Shown here: piece by piece, positions 8,944 to 14,242 of the stretch
How the letters are laid out: the number at the start of each line of letters is the position of its first letter
Numbering within the stretch: position 1 is the first letter of the stretch
Source of the DNA: Clostridia bacterium
Lineage (GTDB): Bacteria; Bacillota; Clostridia; Oscillospirales; Butyricicoccaceae
Direction of reading: 5' to 3'
DNA: 15,355 nt
Assembly (NCBI GenBank): GCA_017407765.1
Contig: JAFQVZ010000254.1
Coordinates: 1-15,355, forward strand
Made by a program: the position numbers and the translations under genes
Notes under the pieces: generated by a model
Seen by the model: only the letters and a program-made list of their open reading frames with translations
Database searches by the model: none
Told to the model about the DNA's origin: nothing

Positions 8944-11573
8944 GCTTCACTTACCCGGAAAGGGAAGCAAAAGCCATAGACAATCTTACGATGACAGTCG
9001 GCAGAGGAGATTTTATTGTATTATGCGGACCGTCAGGCTGCGGGAAAAGTACCCTTCTGCGTCAGCTTAAGACGTCGCTGGCTCCTCATGGCAGAAAAGA
9101 AGGAGAAATACTTTTTGAAGGCAGAAGGCTGGAAGAGCTTGATCATCGTGAGCAGAGCATGAAAATAGGCTTTGTTCAGCAGTCTACGGATAATCAGATA
9201 GTAACCGACAAAGTGTGGCATGAGATGGCATTCGGACTGGAAAGCCTCGGGTGTGATAATTCCTATATTCGCCGGAAGGTTGCCGAAACGGCCGCCTTTT
9301 TCGGCATAGAGAGTTGGTTCTATAAGGATGTTGCCGAGCTGTCGGGCGGACAAAAGCAGCTGCTCAACCTTGCATCGATCATGGCGATGTCGCCCTCGGT
9401 GCTGATACTGGACGAGCCCACAAGTCAGCTTGACCCTATCGCGGCGTCTGACTTTCTTGCTGTATTGGGAAAAATCAACCGCGAGCTTGGCACAACTGTA
9501 ATACTTACTGAGCATCGTCTTGAGGAGGCTTTTTCGTTGGCTTCCAAGGTGGCAGTAATGGATAAAGGTGCGCTTGTGTGTGAAGGTTCGCCCGGTGAGG
9601 TTGGGAATATGCTGAGAAGCAAAGGACATGGCATGTTTCTTGCTATGCCAACTGCTATGAGAGTATGGGCAGGAGCAGAAGCCGAAGGAGAATGTCCCGT
9701 AACAGTCAGAGATGGCCGAAAATGGCTTGCTGAAAGAGCAATTGAGACAGGACTTAAACCTATTCCTGAAAAACACATGGCGCAGATGTCGGATCAGTTT
9801 GTCCTTAAAGCCGATGAGGTGTGGTTCAGATATGAAAAAGATACCCCTGATGTAGTCAAGGGACTGTCACTCGAACTGGGAAAAGGTGAGTTTATGGCGA
9901 TCCTTGGAGGAAACGGAGTAGGTAAGAGCACTACCCTCAAGCTTCTGTCCGGATCGAGAAAGCCATATAGAGGGAGTATATCTGCCATTGGAAAAATAGG
10001 CGTTCTTCCGCAGGATCCACAGACACTATTTGTGAAAAAGACTGTACGAGAAGATCTTTTTGAGATAGTTCAGAATAGCTGTTCTGATGAAGAGGGAAGA
10101 ATCAGTGCTGTTTCGCAGATCGTCAGACTGTGCCGTCTTGAAGAACTGCTGGACAGACATCCTTACGATCTTTCGGGCGGTGAACAGCAGAGGGCAGCAC
10201 TTGCCAAGGTGTTGCTTCAGATGCCTGATATATTATTGCTTGATGAACCCACTAAGGGGCTTGATGCCGAGTTCAAAAAAAGCTTTGCCTCAATATTGTA
10301 TGTTCTGCTCAAAAAGGGTATGTCGGTGCTGATGATAAGCCATGATATTGAGTTCTGTGCCCGCTATACTCATAAATGTGCCATGTTCTTCGATGGAAGC
10401 ATTGTTGCTATGGCACCGCCGAGAGATTTCTTTGCAAACAATAATTTCTATACAACTTCTGCTAATCGAATGGCAAGGGGCATCATAGACGAGGCTGTTA
10501 CTCCAGAGGACCTAATATTTGCATGTGGCGGAAAGCCTGAAGAAGAGTTTTTGCTTCCGTCAAATAACTATGCCATTCCAAGGTCGTGTGCCGGCAGTCC
10601 AAATGACAAACCCTTGCCTCTGCCGTGGTGGAGGAAGATTCTTGCGGCGGTGAGCGGAGGCGTGTCCACCATTCTGTTTGGGCAGGCATTGGGAGTGGCA
10701 GATCTTTTCTCGATGATAGATGAAGGCGGAATAACATCACTTGCCCAGAATCAGCTCAGACTGTATGGTGCAATGATCATCTCGATGCTGATATTTGCCT
10801 TTTCGGTATCTCGTAGGGCTAAGAGACCGGGATATATTGAAGAAACACCTCTTGAAAAGCGAAAACTGTCGGGAAGGACGGCTACCGCGGCTTTTCTTAT
10901 ACTTCTGTTCATACCGTTGACTTTGTTTATAGGCGAGACTTATCTCGACGGCAGAAAGTATTATATTATTTCGCTGTTCATAATGCTGCAATGTATGATC
11001 CCATTTTTTCTTGTCTTTGAGAGCCGCAGGCCTCAGGCGAGAGAGCTTATAGTGATCGCTGTTTTATGTGCCATAGCTGTTGCAGGCCGTGCAGCGTTGT
11101 TTATGCTGCCCGAGTTCAAACCGGTGATGGCTGTAACTATAATTGCAGGGGTTGCCTTTGGCGGAGAAACAGGATTTCTCGTGGGATCGGTGACCATGTT
11201 GGTGTCAAATATGATGTTTTCGCAGGGACCCTGGACTCCGTGGCAGATGTTCTGTATGGGAATCATAGGTTTTATTGCAGGGGTTCTGTTTCGAAAAGGA
11301 GTGCTCAGGCGTACAAGGATATCGCTTAGTGTTTTTGGAGCTCTTGCCGCAATTATAGTTTATGGCGGAATAATGAACTTTGCTTCGGCAATAATGTGGG
11401 TCAGCGATATTAGCTGGGAGGTATTGCTGCCATATTACATAACGGGCTTTCCAATCGACTGCATACATGGCGCGGCAACAGCATTATTCCTGTGGTTTAT
11501 ATCTGAGCCCATGCTTGAAAAACTGGATAGGATAAAAATTAAGTATGGCCTGGTAGAGTACCGGAAAGATTAA
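8916..11573 (+). CDS. ECF ATPase-ATPase-membrane fusion protein (EcfA + EcfA' + S-like domain)
   Basis: This is an 885-residue protein. I chose the ATG at 8916 (METFEIQSLSF) because GGAGGAAAG lies just upstream and ABC domains begin at this point; an in-frame ATG at 8739 lies deep inside the T-component gene. ATPase domain 1 (about 1-245) has Walker A GPSGCGKST at 38-46, an ECF-type Q-loop QQSTDNQIVTD, signature LSGGQKQ near 142, Walker B LILDEPTSQLDP and H-loop TEHR. ATPase domain 2 (about 295-500) has GGNGVGKST near 331, LSGGEQQR near 415, LLLDEPTKGLD near 441 and ISHD. From about 570 there are some nine or ten hydrophobic segments. The last 180 residues or so (RELIVIAVLCAIAVAGRAAL, QGPWTPWQMFCMGIIGFIAG, YITGFPIDCIHG) look like an ECF S component. 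Having both ATPases and an S-like domain on one chain is unusual. Vitamin B12 or another corrinoid is the likely cargo by context. Confidence 0.9.
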   Translation: METFEIQSLSFTYPEREAKAIDNLTMTVGRGDFIVLCGPSGCGKSTLLRQLKTSLAPHGRKEGEILFEGRRLEELDHREQSMKIGFVQQSTDNQIVTDKVWHEMAFGLESLGCDNSYIRRKVAETAAFFGIESWFYKDVAELSGGQKQLLNLASIMAMSPSVLILDEPTSQLDPIAASDFLAVLGKINRELGTTVILTEHRLEEAFSLASKVAVMDKGALVCEGSPGEVGNMLRSKGHGMFLAMPTAMRVWAGAEAEGECPVTVRDGRKWLAERAIETGLKPIPEKHMAQMSDQFVLKADEVWFRYEKDTPDVVKGLSLELGKGEFMAILGGNGVGKSTTLKLLSGSRKPYRGSISAIGKIGVLPQDPQTLFVKKTVREDLFEIVQNSCSDEEGRISAVSQIVRLCRLEELLDRHPYDLSGGEQQRAALAKVLLQMPDILLLDEPTKGLDAEFKKSFASILYVLLKKGMSVLMISHDIEFCARYTHKCAMFFDGSIVAMAPPRDFFANNNFYTTSANRMARGIIDEAVTPEDLIFACGGKPEEEFLLPSNNYAIPRSCAGSPNDKPLPLPWWRKILAAVSGGVSTILFGQALGVADLFSMIDEGGITSLAQNQLRLYGAMIISMLIFAFSVSRRAKRPGYIEETPLEKRKLSGRTATAAFLILLFIPLTLFIGETYLDGRKYYIISLFIMLQCMIPFFLVFESRRPQARELIVIAVLCAIAVAGRAALFMLPEFKPVMAVTIIAGVAFGGETGFLVGSVTMLVSNMMFSQGPWTPWQMFCMGIIGFIAGVLFRKGVLRRTRISLSVFGALAAIIVYGGIMNFASAIMWVSDISWEVLLPYYITGFPIDCIHGAATALFLWFISEPMLEKLDRIKIKYGLVEYRKD

Positions 11574-11602
11574 AAAAGCTGCTCGAAAGAGCAGCTTTTT
11601 TT
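11572..11602. terminator. Bidirectional rho-independent terminator between convergent operons
   Basis: AAAAAAGCTGCTC pairs perfectly with GAGCAGCTTTTTT around a GAAA tetraloop, giving 13 pairs. The G/C core is flanked by an A run on one side and a T run on the other, so a U tract follows the stem on both strands. It overlaps the stop of the ATPase fusion gene (+) and lies just past the stop of the S-component gene (-, ends at 11616), so it can serve both operons. Confidence 0.93.
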
Positions 11603-11615
11603 GACATATACACTT

Positions 11616-12134
11616 TTAATTACGTCGTGTCATTCGTTCGGCACCGGAAAGAGCCCTTGTAAGCGGCATTATAAGAGTTCCTACACAGAAGTTGCTTATG
11701 CCGTGGATAATATCGAAGGGAAAGCCTGCGGCGATCCATGCAAGGGTGCCCTTAAAGGTAAGTCCAAACATCAGGGCCTGAGCCGGGGCGTAGAGCACTC
11801 CGAAGAGAAATCCGTGAAGAGAGCATACCACCATGTATACAAGAGGGGCGGTCTTTTTGGGCATATTGCGCGGCAGCAGCATTACTGCGGCCCAAAGCAC
11901 TGTCCAGACATAAAGATATGGCACCCACCACATACTGAAGCCCGAGAAAAGCCCGTTCAGCAGAACATATCCGTAAATGGGATAAAGAGCTTTTTTTCGG
12001 TAGACAAGGGTTATGGTGACGATAAGTGTTCCCAGCAGATGTATGTTGGGCAAAGCCTCCATGATGAGCTTTGATGCATACATAAGTCCGCTGAGCATTC
12101 CGAAAACAGCAATTTCGCGGGAAGTAAGCTTCAC
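11616..12134 (-). CDS. Small stand-alone ECF transporter S component, probable corrinoid specificity
   Basis: This is a 172-residue hydrophobic protein of the size normal for ECF S components, with five or six membrane segments. Recognisable S-component features are the start KLTSREIAVFGMLSGLMYASK and the late segment AGFPFDIIHGISNFCVGTLI. That late segment resembles TGFPIDCIHGAATALFLWF near the end of the ATPase fusion protein, so the two S-like regions are probably related. I prefer a GTG start at 12134, with AAGGTGG at 12147-12153 and 4 bases after the upstream stop. An ATG at 12161 would add nine residues and overlap the upstream gene by 23 bases, but it has no visible ribosome site. It is second in an operon behind a cobalamin riboswitch, so B12 or a precursor is the likely substrate. 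No ATPase or T gene sits in this operon, so it may share those made by the + strand operon. Confidence 0.87.
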   Translation of the reverse strand: MKLTSREIAVFGMLSGLMYASKLIMEALPNIHLLGTLIVTITLVYRKKALYPIYGYVLLNGLFSGFSMWWVPYLYVWTVLWAAVMLLPRNMPKKTAPLVYMVVCSLHGFLFGVLYAPAQALMFGLTFKGTLAWIAAGFPFDIIHGISNFCVGTLIMPLTRALSGAERMTRRN

Positions 12135-12138
12135 GGCC

Positions 12139-12600
12139 TTACTTTTCCACCTTAAGGGCATAGGATGCGCCGTCTTCGATATCGGTCATGTCGACACCTG
12201 TGGAGGCATATTCTTCGCCTACATAGAAGGCCCAGTAGACTCCGTCTTTGTCATAGTCTGCGGCAATTCCGTTGACCGACTTGATGTAAAGGCCATAGGG
12301 GCCCTCTTCGCCTTCGAGGATGCCAAGAGATGTGAGGGCATCACCAACTGTCTTTTCGTCGGTGTGAACGGTCACATTTGTCTCGTTGCCGTCTTTATCG
12401 GCGATCAAAAGGCTGAAGGAAAGCTTGCCTTCGCCCAGCTCGGCTCCGTCCTCGACGGGAAGAGCGAGGTCACCTGCATTGGCATCGGCAGGTTTTTCGG
12501 TTTCGTTGTCCTTACAGCCGGTCGTAAAGAGCGCCATAGCCGCAATAAGCGCCATACAAAGGATGAAGGACAGCCAGCGTGTGAATCGTGTCTGTTTCAT
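12139..12600 (-). CDS. Short DUF4430 (transcobalamin-like) lipoprotein under a cobalamin riboswitch
   Basis: This is a 153-residue lipoprotein. The signal peptide has a positively charged start (MKQTRFTRW), a hydrophobic core and the lipobox LFTTGC, with Cys29 as the predicted lipidated residue. A short acidic linker leads into a compact DUF4430 domain at about 58-153: TVGDALTSLGI, YGLYIKSVNGI, GVYWAFYVGEEYASTGVD and IEDGASYALKVEK. This variant (YWAFYVxxEYASTGVD) differs from the GWMYxxN type of the + strand DUF4430 proteins, so two subfamilies coexist here. AAGGAG at 12610-12615 lies 9 bases before the ATG. It is the first gene after the riboswitch, followed almost directly by an S component. 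A role as membrane-tethered corrinoid-binding protein that feeds the transporter is inferred from DUF4430 being the beta-domain family of intrinsic factor and from the riboswitch. Confidence 0.92.
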   Translation of the reverse strand: MKQTRFTRWLSFILCMALIAAMALFTTGCKDNETEKPADANAGDLALPVEDGAELGEGKLSFSLLIADKDGNETNVTVHTDEKTVGDALTSLGILEGEEGPYGLYIKSVNGIAADYDKDGVYWAFYVGEEYASTGVDMTDIEDGASYALKVEK

Positions 12601-12611
12601 TTTTGCATTCT

Positions 12612-12675
12612 CCTTATGAAGTTGTATTTCCCCTTAAGGCCGGTTCCCGGCAGCCCCTGCAAAAGCAGCTTGGGG
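12612..12675 (-). promoter_or_regulatory. Putative expression platform of the cobalamin riboswitch
   Basis: Between aptamer and start codon, on the - strand, there are two hairpins: CCCC..CTGC-TTTT-GCAG..GGG (12654-12675) and GCCGG-GAA-CCGGC (12639-12651). Neither is followed by a U run, so a terminator is unlikely. CCTTA (12635-12639) can pair with TAAGG (12612-12616), which would cover the ribosome site, and it shares a base with the second hairpin. This suggests translational control, but the pairing is short and speculative. Confidence 0.45.
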
Positions 12676-12679
12676 TGAT

Positions 12680-12842
12680 GTCAGATGAATATTCCGGCTT
12701 GACGCATGACCGGCCGACCTTCTCAGAGGGTATCTCCAATGGTCTGTCCCCGAATGCGGCTTCGGGTCAGGGCGATCATTCTTAATGCATCTCACGGCGA
12801 CGGGCTCGCGCAGGTCTTTCACCTGTTTCCTCAAATGACCCA
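12680..12842 (-). promoter_or_regulatory. Cobalamin riboswitch aptamer
   Basis: Read on the - strand, the core elements of the B12 riboswitch appear in order: GAGGAAACAGGTGAAAGACC (the GGAA...GGTGAAA...CC element), GCCCGTCGCCGTGA (counterpart of the CCCGCNACUGU element), GAGAAGGTCGG (the GGGAAGG element) and GTCAAGCCGGAATATTCATC (counterpart of AAGCCNGGAGACC). The outer strands GTCATTTGA and TCATCTGAC can form an end stem with two internal mismatches. A stem CCCGAA/TTCGGG with loop GCCGCA sits where P5 is expected. It lies directly after a good promoter and before the DUF4430 lipoprotein gene. This class binds adenosyl- or methyl/hydroxo-cobalamin and normally shuts expression off when B12 is plentiful; I cannot tell the ligand subtype. 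Confidence 0.9.
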
Positions 12843-12845
12843 TAT

Positions 12846-12874
12846 ATTATACCACCATGAATCGCTGTAGGCAA
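12846..12874 (-). promoter_or_regulatory. Sigma-A-type promoter of the riboswitch operon
   Basis: On the - strand there is TTGCCT (plus-strand 12869-12874), a 17-base spacer, and a perfect TATAAT (12846-12851). Transcription would begin close to the aptamer's 5' edge near 12840. The -35 box lies immediately beside the U tract of the citC terminator, a very compact junction. Confidence 0.85.
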
Positions 12875-12875
12875 T

Positions 12876-12903
12876 AAAAATGCCCTGCCGCAATGGCAGG
12901 GCG
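12876..12903 (-). terminator. Rho-independent terminator of citC
   Basis: On the - strand the stem GCCCTGCC pairs with GGCAGGGC around a loop ATTGC, followed by ATTTTTATT. It begins within the last few codons or just after the citC stop and insulates citC from the riboswitch operon promoter that follows. Confidence 0.9.
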
Positions 12904-12908
12904 AATGA

Positions 12909-13940
12909 TTATTTGTTTCTTATCTTTTCGGCAATGGCCTGGCCCTCCGGGCTGAGAATGAACTCGAGGGTTGTGGGCGGTACAACGGCCTTAAGGCTCT
13001 CGCAGTCGCCCTTTGCCATGCATTCCCTTACAAAAGAGGCGCTTACAGGCAACCCGCCGATCTCCCGTCTGGCGATTTCCACAAGCTCCACGCCGTATTC
13101 GGGTAAGAGGCGCTTCATAGCCTCGTTATAGGCATTGTTCACCTGACAGAAGGGTTCGGTTCCCACGAATCTCTTGGTGATGCCCAGCTCTTTGGCAAAG
13201 AAGGTCCCGAATATCCTTATGTCGAGCTCGCAGTTGGCATCCTGAGCCTTGGCCTTGTCCTTGATGAAATAGGTGGGGAAGACGGCAGAGGATATAAGAT
13301 AGTCGGATGTTTTGTGAATAATGACGTTTTTGATGTCACAGGTGCCTTTTCGTGCCAGCTCGAAGCGGACAGCGGCAGGAAAATCACTCTTGTCTTCCGA
13401 GAGAATGAACAGGTGCAGCGTTTCGCAGCGTTTTGCGGCCTCTTCCACAAGATATCTGTGTCCGAGGGTAAACGGATTACAGTTGGCAATAATGGCTCCT
13501 GAGCCGCTCTGGAGCAAATCGGGACGAGGCAGGCCTTTGACATAATCCTTTATGCCGTCACGGCGGTTTTCCATCAGCAGGATGCTGTCGGTTTCGATTA
13601 TCTTATAGAAGCCAAGGTCAGAGAACATGGCGGCGTTCTTGGGTTTGGTAAAGAGGAAAAGATGGCTTCTTACCAGCTCGAAGGCCTTGTTCATAAGGGC
13701 CGTGACGATGCGGGCCGAGAGGCCGAGGCCCTGATGCATTTCCGATACGGCAATGCACTTGAGAACATTGGAGTGTATCGAGCCGGTGGCGGCGATATTT
13801 CCGTCGCCGTCGGTCAGGTTGACCGTATATTCTATCTGCTCATCGTAATCGAGCTCGGCAGCGGCGAGAAAATCCTTAAGCTTTCGCAGCTTGCGTCCCA
13901 AAAAAGGCGAGCCGTATTCTTCAAAAAAACCGTAATCCAT
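12909..13940 (-). CDS. citC: [Citrate (pro-3S)-lyase] ligase
   Basis: This is a 343-residue protein, the usual CitC size. CitC acetylates the thiol of the prosthetic group on the citrate lyase acyl carrier subunit, using acetate and ATP, which activates the enzyme. The N-terminal part (about 30-130) is a GNAT-like domain (GSIHSNVLKCIAVSEMHQGLGLSARIV, shortened here to its core IAVSEMHQGLGLSARIV). The C-terminal part is a nucleotidyltransferase domain with NPFTLGHRYLVEEAAKRC (a HxGH-type motif near 155-170) and later VGTEPFCQVNNAYNEAMK and GGLPVSASFVRECM. The ATG at 13940 has AAAAGGAG (13951-13958) 10 bases upstream. The gene has its own -10 box upstream and a terminator downstream. It lies after citF on the same strand but about 300 bases away, so it may be expressed separately from the lyase subunits. 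Confidence 0.96.
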   Translation of the reverse strand: MDYGFFEEYGSPFLGRKLRKLKDFLAAAELDYDEQIEYTVNLTDGDGNIAATGSIHSNVLKCIAVSEMHQGLGLSARIVTALMNKAFELVRSHLFLFTKPKNAAMFSDLGFYKIIETDSILLMENRRDGIKDYVKGLPRPDLLQSGSGAIIANCNPFTLGHRYLVEEAAKRCETLHLFILSEDKSDFPAAVRFELARKGTCDIKNVIIHKTSDYLISSAVFPTYFIKDKAKAQDANCELDIRIFGTFFAKELGITKRFVGTEPFCQVNNAYNEAMKRLLPEYGVELVEIARREIGGLPVSASFVRECMAKGDCESLKAVVPPTTLEFILSPEGQAIAEKIRNK

Positions 13941-13974
13941 AGTGGGGTTTCTCCTTTTGTAGGGATATGGCTAT

Positions 13975-14003
13975 ATTATACCGCAAACAAAAGAAAAGAG
14001 GAA
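13975..14003 (-). promoter_or_regulatory. Probable promoter of citC
   Basis: On the - strand a perfect TATAAT (13975-13980) is preceded, 17 bases upstream, by a weak -35 candidate TTCCTC (13998-14003). The spacer is T-rich. The -10 box lies 35 bases before the citC start, leaving a short leader that carries AAAAGGAG. The poor -35 suggests an activator or simply a moderate promoter. Confidence 0.6.
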
Positions 14004-14010
14004 GACTGCA

Positions 14011-14039
14011 GAGGCACACTTCCACATGGAGTGTGCCTC
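14011..14039. repeat. 29-base near-perfect inverted repeat (hairpin)
   Basis: GAGGCACAC pairs with GTGTGCCTC, extended by TCCA/TGGA past a single bulged T, around a two-base apex: 13 pairs in total. No U tract follows on either strand, so it is not a standard terminator. It stands at one edge of the GTGATAT hairpin chain and may be the end of the same repeat element. Confidence 0.8.
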
Positions 14040-14040
14040 A

Positions 14041-14137
14041 GTTATATTCGCCTTCGGCGAGTGATATTGCTGTGCAGTGATATACGGCTTTGCCGTGTGA
14101 TATCCGGCTGCGCCAGGTTTGGATGCGAATATGATAT
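14041..14137. repeat. Chain of mini-hairpins separated by GTGATAT
   Basis: Small stem-loops alternate with a 7-base spacer. Spacers are GTTATAT (14041-14047, one mismatch) and GTGATAT at 14061-14067, 14077-14083 and 14097-14103; a related ATGATAT is at 14131-14137. Hairpins between them are TCGCC-TTC-GGCGA (14048-14060), TGC-TGT-GCA (14068-14076), ACGGC-TTT-GCCGT (14084-14096) and an imperfect CCGGCTGCGCCAGG (14103-14116). Stem sequences differ but pairing is kept, which suggests selection or mechanism acting at the structure level. It occupies much of the 302-base gap between citC and citF, where I see no gene. Confidence 0.8.
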
Positions 14138-14174
14138 CCCGTCTTTTATCGTCGACATAATTTTTTGGTAGTAC

Positions 14175-14208
14175 AAAAAAGAAAGCAGAGTTTTTACACT
14201 CTGCTTTC
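14175..14208 (-). terminator. Rho-independent terminator of citF
   Basis: On the - strand the 11-bp stem GAAAGCAGAGT / ACTCTGCTTTC has a six-base loop GTAAAA and is followed by TTTTTT. It lies about 35 bases after the citF stop, so the citrate lyase transcript probably ends here and citC relies on its own promoter. Confidence 0.92.
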
Positions 14209-14242
14209 TTCTTTATGAATGGTATCTTTTAAAAGGATCAGA

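Noticed and set aside
11601..12678. Plus-strand open frames (11601-12074 and 12013-12678)
   Set aside because: They are antisense to the S-component and DUF4430 lipoprotein genes and the riboswitch, and their translations show no recognisable domain.
14041..14137. CRISPR array
   Set aside because: The repeated unit is only 7 bases, the inserts are 9-14 bases and palindromic, and no cas genes are present.
13662..14171. Plus-strand 169-codon open frame running from citC into the intergenic gap
   Set aside because: The first half is antisense to citC and the second half translates the hairpin repeats; no ribosome site or domain was found.
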